DNA from: Pseudoalteromonas sp. R3
GTDB lineage: Bacteria > Pseudomonadota > Gammaproteobacteria > Enterobacterales > Alteromonadaceae
NCBI RefSeq assembly: GCF_004014715.1
Contig: NZ_CP034835.1
Location: 558,001 to 622,000 of the forward strand
Length of the DNA stretch: 64,000 nt
Direction: 5' to 3'
Each line of letters begins with the position of its first letter. Position 1 is the first letter of the stretch. The notes beneath the pieces were generated by a model. The model was not told the DNA's origin. It searched no databases and was given only the letters and a program-made list of their open reading frames with translations. This document shows, one piece after another, positions 57,263 through 64,000 of the stretch. Both the position numbers and the translations under genes were made by a program.

Positions 57263-58135
57263 CTAACCTTTTTTTCCGCTCACTCGGGTCCACTCGCCTT
57301 CCTGAGCAATGGTATCGAGTGTAAGAAACGGGGCATAGACATCAGCAACCGATTGCGCCTGCTCTTCCAAAATACCTGACATGGCAATTTCACCGTCTGG
57401 TTTGAGGAATCCAAGGATCACTTCATGAAGCTCTCTGAGTGGTTGTGCCAGAATATTTGCCACTACGATATCGGCAGAAAATTCAGGTTGGTTCTCAGGT
57501 AAATACACTTCCAGCTGATCGGCTACGCCATTACGTGCAGCATTGTCCCGGCTGGCAACCAAAGCCTGTGGATCGATGTCGATACCTATCACTCGCTCTG
57601 CGCCCAGTTTGATCGCTGCGATCCCCAGGATCCCAGAGCCACAGCCAAAGTCGACCACGGTTTTGCCACTGAGGTCCTGTTGCTCCAGCCACTTTAGACA
57701 TAATGCCGTGGTGGCATGGGTACCTGTGCCGAAGGCGAGCCCTGGGTCGAGTAGCACATTGACAGCATCCGGATCTGGCACATCGCGCCAGCTCGGGCAG
57801 ATCCACAAACGCTCACCAAATTTAATAGGATGGAAGTTATCCATCCACTCTCGTTCCCAGTCTTTGTCTTCAAGCTGCTCCAGCTTATATTTGAGCGGCT
57901 GATCACTGGCTGTTTTTAAATAATCGACCACAGCTTGCATATCATGATTCGCTTCGAACAAACCAATGACTATGGTCTGTGGCCATAACAGGACTTCACC
58001 TGGCTTAGGTTCATATATGGGGTTATCTTGTCCGTCAATATAGGTGACAGATGGGCAGCCGATTTCCATCAACAGATCGCTGTAATGGTCGGCACTGGTT
58101 TTATCGGCATCAATGCGGATCTGGATCCAAGCCAT
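57263..58135 (-). CDS. prmA: Ribosomal protein L11 methyltransferase
   Basis: A 290-residue enzyme that trimethylates L11. The N-terminal substrate domain (about residues 1-95) is followed by [15 protein letters not shown] and the SAM loop [14 protein letters not shown], then [10 protein letters not shown] as the catalytic NxxAxPL-like motif. Length matches E. coli PrmA (293). It is transcribed as a single gene, bounded by the rpoD terminator upstream and its own downstream. Confidence 0.96.
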   Translation of the reverse strand: MAWIQIRIDADKTSADHYSDLLMEIGCPSVTYIDGQDNPIYEPKPGEVLLWPQTIVIGLFEANHDMQAVVDYLKTASDQPLKYKLEQLEDKDWEREWMDNFHPIKFGERLWICPSWRDVPDPDAVNVLLDPGLAFGTGTHATTALCLKWLEQQDLSGKTVVDFGCGSGILGIAAIKLGAERVIGIDIDPQALVASRDNAARNGVADQLEVYLPENQPEFSADIVVANILAQPLRELHEVILGFLKPDGEIAMSGILEEQAQSVADVYAPFLTLDTIAQEGEWTRVSGKKG

Positions 58136-58182
58136 AGTTCTTACCTATTTATAAATTGGGTCTATCGACCCCAGAGTAAACT

Positions 58183-58206
58183 AAAAAGGCCGCAAATGCG
58201 GCCTTT
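58183..58206 (-). terminator. Rho-independent terminator of rpoD
   Basis: AAAGGCCGC-AAAT-GCGGCCTTT, 20 bases after the rpoD stop, with a T5 run on the minus strand. It closes the rpsU-yqeY-dnaG-rpoD block. Confidence 0.92.
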
Positions 58207-58225
58207 AATGATTCTGAATGAGCGA

Positions 58226-60070
58226 TTAGCCTTTTACATCCAGGAAGCTCTTAAGTAAGTCAGAGCGTGAAGGGTGGCGAAGCTTACGCAAAGCCTTAGC
58301 TTCAATCTGACGGATACGTTCACGTGTCACGTCAAACTGCTTACCTACTTCTTCCAGAGTATGGTCGGTATTCATGTCGATACCAAAACGCATACGCAGT
58401 ACCTTAGCCTCACGTGCCGTCAGGCCAGCAAGTACTTCATTGGTTGCTCCACGTAAGCTCTCCATTGTGGCTGAATCCACCGGCGACTCAATCGTTGTGT
58501 CTTCAATGAAATCACCCAGATGCGAATCTTCATCATCACCGATCGGTGTTTCCATAGAGATAGGCTCTTTGGCAATTTTCAGCACTTTACGGATTTTGTC
58601 TTCTGGCATCATCATACGCTCTGCCAGCTCTTCCGGACTTGGCTCACGACCCATCTCCTGTAGCATCTGACGAGAGATACGATTCAACTTGTTGATCGTC
58701 TCAATCATGTGTACCGGAATACGGATAGTACGTGCCTGATCCGCAATCGAGCGGGTAATTGCCTGACGGATCCACCAGGTTGCATAAGTCGAGAACTTGT
58801 AACCACGGCGGTATTCGAACTTATCAACCGCTTTCATCAGACCTATATTACCTTCTTGGATCAGATCCAAAAATTGTAGGCCACGGTTGGTATATTTCTT
58901 GGCAATCGAGATAACCAGACGTAAGTTAGCTTCAACCATTTCTTTCTTCGCACGGCGGGCTTTGGCCTCACCAATGCTCATGCGTCGGTTGATGTCTTTA
59001 ATACGTTCAATGCTCAGGCCAGTGCTTTCTTCAATCGCAGTTAACTTGTTCACACAGCGCTCGATCTCTGGCTTGACTTCTGCCAGCTTAGCTGAGTGTT
59101 TGTCGCCTGCGGCAATTTCCGCATCAACCCAGGCCATGTCTGTTTCATTATTGGCAAAGTGCTTGATGAAGGTTTTCTTCGGCAGTTTTGCAATCTGAAC
59201 AGCTTGCTTCATGATAATGCGTTCTTGTACACGAACGCGATCCATCATGTCGCGCATGTTATTTACCATGCGGTCAAACTGTTTTGGTACCAGTTTAAAC
59301 TTACGGAAAAGCTCGCCAATCTCGGCGATAGCTGCTTGAGAATCCGGGTGTGCACGACCTTTTACTTCAAAACACTTACGTGCGTTGTTGTATAGGGTTC
59401 TTAATTCTTCGAAGTGCTCGCGTGCAATTTCAGGATCTGGTCCTGTGTCTGCGTCTTCTGAATCCTCGTCGTCTTCATCACCATCATCATCTTCATCATC
59501 TAAGTCTTCTTCGCTTAGCTCTGAACCGATGTGAGTTGCTGAAATCGGAGCTTCATCGTCTTCTAACGAGTCAAAGAAACCTGAAACGATATCGCTTAAG
59601 CGCATCTCTTCGGCTTCGTATTTGTCCCATTGCTCAAGCAGGTAGGTAATTGCTTCGGGATATTCGGCAACAGAGATCTGTACCTGGTTAATCCCCTCTT
59701 CAATTCGCTTAGCGATTTGGATTTCGCCCTCGCGCGTCAGCAGCTCAACCGTGCCCATTTCGCGCATGTACATGCGCACTGGGTCTGTGGTTCTGCCGAT
59801 TTCTTTTTCTACCGTTGCCAATGCGGCAGCCGCTGCTTCGGCTGCATCCTCGTCGGTCGTGGTTTCCTGCATCATCAGTTCATCGGCATCAGGGGCAGAT
59901 TCTGCTACCTGAATACCCATATCATTGATCATGCTAATGATATCTTCTACTTGATCCGAGTCGATGATGTCTTGTGGAAGATGATCGTTAACTTCTGCAA
60001 AAGTTAAGTAACCTTGCTCTTTACCTTTCTGAATCAGAAGTTTGAGTTGTGACTGAGGAGATTGATCCAT
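58226..60070 (-). CDS. rpoD: RNA polymerase sigma factor RpoD (sigma-70)
   Basis: A 614-residue primary sigma factor. Region 1.1 starts [21 protein letters not shown] very acidic insert lies between regions 1.2 and 2 (about residues 180-215, long runs of Asp and Glu). Region 2 has [20 protein letters not shown], and region 4.2 has the helix-turn-helix [19 protein letters not shown]. The frame opens further upstream (60199), but the Met at 60070 is the family start. It follows dnaG on the same strand by about 100 bases. Length is near E. coli (613). Confidence 0.97.
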   Translation of the reverse strand: MDQSPQSQLKLLIQKGKEQGYLTFAEVNDHLPQDIIDSDQVEDIISMINDMGIQVAESAPDADELMMQETTTDEDAAEAAAAALATVEKEIGRTTDPVRMYMREMGTVELLTREGEIQIAKRIEEGINQVQISVAEYPEAITYLLEQWDKYEAEEMRLSDIVSGFFDSLEDDEAPISATHIGSELSEEDLDDEDDDGDEDDEDSEDADTGPDPEIAREHFEELRTLYNNARKCFEVKGRAHPDSQAAIAEIGELFRKFKLVPKQFDRMVNNMRDMMDRVRVQERIIMKQAVQIAKLPKKTFIKHFANNETDMAWVDAEIAAGDKHSAKLAEVKPEIERCVNKLTAIEESTGLSIERIKDINRRMSIGEAKARRAKKEMVEANLRLVISIAKKYTNRGLQFLDLIQEGNIGLMKAVDKFEYRRGYKFSTYATWWIRQAITRSIADQARTIRIPVHMIETINKLNRISRQMLQEMGREPSPEELAERMMMPEDKIRKVLKIAKEPISMETPIGDDEDSHLGDFIEDTTIESPVDSATMESLRGATNEVLAGLTAREAKVLRMRFGIDMNTDHTLEEVGKQFDVTRERIRQIEAKALRKLRHPSRSDLLKSFLDVKG

Positions 60071-60173
60071 AGAGATTATTGCTTCCACTCTGATAAAGTT
60101 GTTACAACGGGCGCCAGCTAAAAACCACACTATTTTGGTTGACGCAGTGAATAGAACATTATAACAGCAAAAA

Positions 60174-61930
60174 TTATTTTTGACCAGTTCTTCGCGCACC
60201 TAACGCTTGGGTCAAAAGCGCGCATTCCAGTCGTTCATCGCTGTTTAAGCCTTCGGTTTTGTCTTTTATTAATAAGGTCTCAAGGCGCAAATTTAAACAC
60301 TGATCTTCAATAAACTGAAAAGTATTTTTAAATTCATCAACCAGCTTTTCTTCATCTATATTGTGCTGCCAGGTTGCCAGTTTATTGAGTGCTGAATATT
60401 CAGGTGTATCCCTGAATGCTTCAAGAATATGCGCGGTGGTGTAATCGGGTCGCGATAAACAGGTTGCTTGTAAAGTCAGGAACAAACGCATACCGGGTAA
60501 GGGTAGCTCCGCCAGTTCAGGTAAGTGCTCAACGACAGATGCCAGGTTCGGATGCTGCAATAACAGACCAATGGCTCGACGCATTGGCGTAACCTTAAAT
60601 TTGCGCTCTATGGCATGTTGTTTACGCGGCGTTGCCAGTTTGGCACTAAGCTGCTCGCGAGTACGACCGATCAAGCGTGCCAGGGTGGTCAATAAAGATT
60701 CCTGATAATACTCACTAGGCACTTTTTCAACCAATGGCAGGGCTTCACTGAGTAGTTTGGCTTTGCCGGCATCCGTGGTCAAATCACATTGCTCTGACAA
60801 ACGTGCGAATAGTACTTTGCTGTAATCTTCAGCGTCTGCCAGGCGCTGCTCAAAGGCGTCTTTGCCTTCTTTTTGTACTAAGGAATCCGGGTCTTCGCCA
60901 TCCGGGAGAAACACAAAGCGCAGTGACTTGCCATCTTTCAGGTTTGGCAGGGCATGCTCTAGTGCCCGCCAGGCAGCATCTTTACCAGCACGATCACCAT
61001 CGTAACAGCAGATCACCTGATCGGTATTGCGAAATAAGGTTTGCATGTGTTCAGCAGTTGTTGCTGTGCCCAATGCCGCCACGGCATAGTCGATGCCATA
61101 TTCTGACAGGGCGACGACATCCATATAACCTTCGACAATCAACACTTGTGCCAGCTGGCGATGAGCCTGCTTTGCTTCGTAAAAGCCATATAACTCAAAG
61201 CTTTTATGGAAAATTCGTGTTTCCGGTGAGTTGAGATACTTTGGTCCCTGATCTTGCCCCATAACACGACCGCCAAAGGCAATCACTCGGCCGCGTTTAT
61301 CACGGATGGGAACATCAGCCGGTCGCGGAAAAAATCAAACTGACGGCCCGGTGACTTTTCTGTCGCAAGTTTCAATTCAACCAGCTGCTGACGTTGGGCT
61401 GGGTTACGTGCCAGCGTGCGGATAAGCTGATCCCACTCGGGCGGTGCAAAACCCATTTGAAACTTATCGACGGTTTGCTGAGATAAGCCACGCCCAGAAA
61501 TATAGGCTTTAACCTCTGTGGATTTCTGATGCTGATTAAGTTGCTGCTGATAAAAGCGTGCAGTTTGTTGCATCAGATCGTAGTCGGACTTTTTTTCTTC
61601 GAAGCTACGCTGTGGCCCACTCAGACCTTGCTCTCTGGGGATCTCCAGGCTGAATTGCCCGGCCAGTTCTTCAATAGCATCGACAAACTCCAGCTTGTCG
61701 TATTCCATTAAAAATGAAATAGCGTTGCCGTTGGCACCGCAGCCAAAACAGTGATAGAACTGTTTGTCACGAGAGACAGTGAAAGAGGGAGACTTCTCGT
61801 TATGAAAAGGGCAACAGGCCTGATAATCTTTGCCGGCTTTTTTCAGACCGATACGGTTATCGATTAACTCAACGATGTCGGTTCTGGCCAACAAGTCGTC
61901 GATAAATTGTCTTGGAATTTTTCCTGCCAT
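60174..61930 (-). CDS. dnaG: DNA primase (single-base frameshift)
   Basis: A 585-residue primase after correction, against 581 in E. coli. The N-terminal zinc finger shows [11 protein letters not shown] and [10 protein letters not shown]. The TOPRIM domain has the EGYMD motif ([14 protein letters not shown]) and the metal site in [15 protein letters not shown]-terminal helical domain binds DnaB. The frame breaks at the GGG (plus strand) at 61308-61310; reading four bases joins LMFP to [13 protein letters not shown]. The break lies before the TOPRIM domain, so the literal sequence would encode no active primase, although dnaG is essential. A sequencing error is the best explanation. Confidence 0.95.
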
Positions 61931-61954
61931 TTTTACCCTATCGCTTAGACGAAG

Positions 61955-61977
61955 AAACCGAGCGCTAGGCTCGGTTT
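61955..61977 (-). other. Intra-operon hairpin between yqeY and dnaG
   Basis: AAACCGAGC and GCTCGGTTT form a 9-bp stem with a 5-base loop, without a T-run. In E. coli a partial terminator between rpsU and dnaG keeps primase low; this hairpin is in the equivalent place and may do the same. That function is inference. Confidence 0.55.
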
Positions 61978-62003
61978 ACTCATAATCATACTTGATGCGG
62001 GGC

Positions 62004-62450
62004 TTATGCGCTAAGCTTCTGCTTAATTAAACCTGAAACTTTGCCCATATCAGCGCGACCTTCAGCTTTTGCTTTAATCACGCCCATCACTTTGCCCATG
62101 TCCTGCATGCCAGCGGCGCCGGTATCGGCGATTGCAGAGTCGATCAGTGTTGCTATCTCTTCTTCGCTCAAAGGTTGAGGTAAGAAGGATTCCAGCACAG
62201 TGATCTCACCAGCTTCTACGTCGGCTAAGTCTTCGCGGCCAGCGTCTTTATACTGAGTATAAGAATCGCGGCGTTGCTTTACCAGCTTCACTAAAACGGA
62301 GGTAATACCTGCGTCGTCCAGTGTCGTTTGGTTGTCGATTTCTCGTTGCTTAACTTCAGCGAGAACAGCACGAATAGCGGTAAGACGAAGTTTGTCCTTG
62401 GCTTTCATTGCTGCTTTTTGCGCGTCTTTTAACGTAGCTAACAGGCTCAT
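62004..62450 (-). CDS. GatB/YqeY domain protein
   Basis: A 148-residue YqeY-family protein, with the usual LLATLKDAQKAAMKAKDKLRL start and a C-terminal DMGKVMGVIKAKAEGRADM helix region related to the tail of the GatB amidotransferase subunit. It may bind tRNA, but its function is unknown. The Met at 62450 is preferred over an upstream TTG at 62456. It lies 18 bases after rpsU and before dnaG, as in many gammaproteobacteria. Confidence 0.9.
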   Translation of the reverse strand: MSLLATLKDAQKAAMKAKDKLRLTAIRAVLAEVKQREIDNQTTLDDAGITSVLVKLVKQRRDSYTQYKDAGREDLADVEAGEITVLESFLPQPLSEEEIATLIDSAIADTGAAGMQDMGKVMGVIKAKAEGRADMGKVSGLIKQKLSA

Positions 62451-62468
62451 ATGCAAGACTCGCAGTGA

Positions 62469-62684
62469 TTAGTATAATTTAACGCGACGTGCGTTTTCGC
62501 GAGAAAGCTTTTTCATGTGACGCTTAACTGCAGCAGCTTTTTTGCGCTTACGCTCAGCTGTTGGCTTTTCATAGTGCTCGCGACGACGAACTTCTGAAAG
62601 GATACCTGCTTTTTCACATGAACGCTTGAAACGACGAAGTGCTACGTCAAACGGTTCGTTCTCTCTTACTTTAATTACTGGCAT
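62469..62684 (-). CDS. rpsU: 30S ribosomal protein S21
   Basis: A 71-residue, highly basic protein identical in length to E. coli S21. [21 protein letters not shown] starts it and a Lys/Arg-rich tail ends it. S21 is needed for initiation on natural mRNAs. It is the first gene of the macromolecular synthesis operon (rpsU-yqeY-dnaG-rpoD). A good promoter lies about 80 bases upstream. Confidence 0.97.
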   Translation of the reverse strand: MPVIKVRENEPFDVALRRFKRSCEKAGILSEVRRREHYEKPTAERKRKKAAAVKRHMKKLSRENARRVKLY

Positions 62685-62762
62685 TAAAAATTCACCTACC
62701 TAATTAGTGAGCTTTGCTCTAACCGACCAAAAAACGGTCAATTGGTTCAAAAATGGTGCGGT

Positions 62763-62792
62763 ATTGTAAGCCGAAGCATCACCGCATGTAAA
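62763..62792 (-). promoter_or_regulatory. Sigma-70 promoter of rpsU
   Basis: On the minus strand, TTTACA (62792-62787) and TACAAT (62768-62763) are separated by 18 bp, each with one mismatch to consensus. Transcription would start near 62756, leaving a leader of about 70 bases. The leader has a small GACC/GGTC hairpin with a T6 loop. Confidence 0.65.
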
Positions 62793-62914
62793 GATCAAAT
62801 TATAGTTAAAATTGCTGCAGCTGTCATGCTCAAAGCCCGACGCGAGATTGGGTACGAGCATTTACACTAAACTGCCTATTATTTCAACTATTTAGCCTTG
62901 TTATTGCTGAGCGA

Positions 62915-63493
62915 TTAAGTGCGCTGGAAGAGTCGACAGCAAACCTGACCCGCCAACTTTTCCTTTAAAACGGTCCAGTTTTCAGGGAATGAGGGTGTAC
63001 TTTCGCGTTCAAACTCAACATAAATCAGAGCATCTTCACTTAACCAGTGATTGGCTTCAAGTAAATTACAACTAGTTTGCACCATATCGCGCCGAAAAGG
63101 CGGGTCAACAAAAACCAGATCATAAGCATGTGGGGCCTGAGAGGCCAGTTTAGCTAAGGCGTCGCCGTGCTCAACTTGGGCATTGTCCAGCTTGAGAGTG
63201 ACAATATTTTGTTGTAACTGTTGGGCAACCTGTTTGTCGAATTCTAAAAAGGTGGCACTGTGAGCAAATCGTGACAAAGCCTCAAACCCCAGGCTACCGG
63301 AACCCGCAAAGCAATCTAATACTTTGGCATCTCTGACATCCTGCATCAGCCAGTTGAACAGAGTTTCTTTGACTCTGTCGGTGGTTGGTCTGAGTCCCTC
63401 TACGTCTTTGACCGGCAATTTACGACCCCGAAATCGACCACTGATCACACGGATATGCCCTGACACTGGCTTTTTAGGTTGTTGCTTTCTCAT
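62915..63493 (-). CDS. rsmD: 16S rRNA (guanine(966)-N2)-methyltransferase
   Basis: A 192-residue RsmD. HIRVISGRFRGRKLPV and RPTTDRVKETLFNWL are family hallmarks. The SAM loop is LDCFAGSGSLGFEAL, and the catalytic motif is FVDPPFRRD. It methylates G966 in the 30S subunit. It is divergent from ftsY, as in E. coli and many relatives. The 285 bases between them hold only promoter-like sequence. Confidence 0.96.
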   Translation of the reverse strand: MRKQQPKKPVSGHIRVISGRFRGRKLPVKDVEGLRPTTDRVKETLFNWLMQDVRDAKVLDCFAGSGSLGFEALSRFAHSATFLEFDKQVAQQLQQNIVTLKLDNAQVEHGDALAKLASQAPHAYDLVFVDPPFRRDMVQTSCNLLEANHWLSEDALIYVEFERESTPSFPENWTVLKEKLAGQVCCRLFQRT

Positions 63494-63778
63494 TTTTTAC
63501 CAACTGCGTGCAAAAGATAACGCTCAGTATACCGCATCGGGGCAGGTCTATAGCAAGGTTTATTGCTGTGTTATACCGTAATCAGGCAGATATCATTAAG
63601 CTGTGATTTTTCATCCTATTGGAACATGGTACACTGTCGCCCCAGTAATGAAAGAGCTTGTTATCAGCCATGTTCATGGCCTGTCAGGTCTTCCTCCAGA
63701 GCGCTCATGCGCATGGATTATCTGCGCCAATAAGTTCTCACTAATTTGATTGCACACGAAAACGGTATTTAGCGAGTT

Positions 63779-64000
63779 ATGGGTAAAAAGAGCAAAATTC
63801 TATCCTGGTTAGGGTTCGGAAAGTCAGACAAAAAACAGCAAGAAGCTGAACGAGAAGCCGCTCGCTTAGCCGAGGAACAGGCGGAGCGTGAAGAAGCCGA
63901 GCGTTTAGCGAAAGAGCAGGCAGAACGTGAAGAAGCTGAGCGCTTAGCCAAAGAGCAGGCGGAGCGTGAAGAAGCCGAGCGTTTAGCGAAAGAGCACGCG
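63779..64000 (+). CDS. ftsY: Signal recognition particle receptor FtsY (N-terminal part)
   Basis: The frame starts at ATG 63779 and runs out of the window. The first 15 residues, MGKKSKILSWLGFGK, resemble the membrane-targeting start of FtsY. They are followed by the acidic A domain, made here of 13-residue repeats. The GTPase domain lies beyond the window, so the call rests on the start, the acidic domain and the divergent rsmD neighbour. FtsY receives SRP-bound ribosomes at the membrane. Confidence 0.82.
   Translation, partial: MGKKSKILSWLGFGKSDKKQQEAEREAARLAEEQAEREEAERLAKEQAEREEAERLAKEQAEREEAERLAKEHA
63863..64000 (+). repeat. 39-bp tandem repeat in the FtsY acidic domain
   Basis: The unit encodes RLAKEQAEREEAE. 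Three full copies and a part of a fourth are visible and continue past the window. Copies 2 and 4 share codons (CGT TTA GCG AAA), as do copies 1 and 3 (CGC TTA GCC), so a 78-bp dimer is probably the amplified unit. Confidence 0.85.

Overview
The window reads as chromosomal core DNA of a marine gammaproteobacterium of the order Alteromonadales, most likely Pseudoalteromonas or a close relative. This is inferred from gene content and protein flavour: fused rpsU-yqeY-dnaG-rpoD and dusB-fis-purH-purD blocks, a TIGR00153-Pit pair, long PstC/PstA proteins and many GGDEF/EAL genes. I see no tRNA or rRNA genes, insertion sequences, prophage or CRISPR array.

Layout. 0-4.5 kb: small and hypothetical genes, two Lcl/DUF1566 proteins and a YggN-like protein. 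4.5-9.7 kb (minus strand): amidohydrolase, SDR, SlyD, MltD, a degenerate metallo-beta-lactamase-like protein, ZapA and its small coiled-coil partner. 9.8-12.9 kb: RlmJ, a periplasmic solute-binding protein, an EAL-HDOD protein. 13-26 kb: a phosphate island with ppk-ppx, gcvR, pstC-pstA-pstB-phoU, a small double-glycine peptide gene, a second PhoU-like gene with pit, then oxyR. 27-38 kb: a REC-PAS-GGDEF-EAL regulator, queA, tgt-yajC-secD-secF, a lipoprotein and an EAL-CBS-GGDEF protein. 38-48 kb: a mixed accessory stretch including a chemoreceptor, RsuA, LysE, a serine hydrolase and an HDAC-like protein. This stretch also holds a 40-residue double-glycine-leader peptide coupled to a multi-pass membrane protein. 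48-64 kb: a CBS-PAS-GGDEF-EAL protein, purD/purH, fis-dusB, prmA, the rpsU-yqeY-dnaG-rpoD macromolecular synthesis block, rsmD and the start of ftsY.

How the genes work together. Good Pho boxes, each placed about 10 bp before a -10 element, lie in front of ppk and pstC. A third Pho-box-like site precedes the EAL-CBS-GGDEF gene. This suggests that PhoB couples phosphate uptake, polyphosphate metabolism and perhaps cyclic-di-GMP signalling. The ppk promoter position also decides the ppk start codon.

Sequence quality. At least eight genes are broken by single-base indels, nearly all in homopolymer runs: the peptide gene at 23.4 kb, tgt, the EAL-CBS-GGDEF gene, the chemoreceptor, the HDAC-like gene, a small gene at 47.8 kb, the CBS-PAS-GGDEF-EAL gene and dnaG. 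In each, correcting one base restores a full-length protein with an intact reading frame. Because dnaG is essential, the simplest explanation is residual sequencing error rather than gene decay. The two candidates for undescribed biology are the double-glycine-leader peptide genes at 23417-23577 and 39811-39933.
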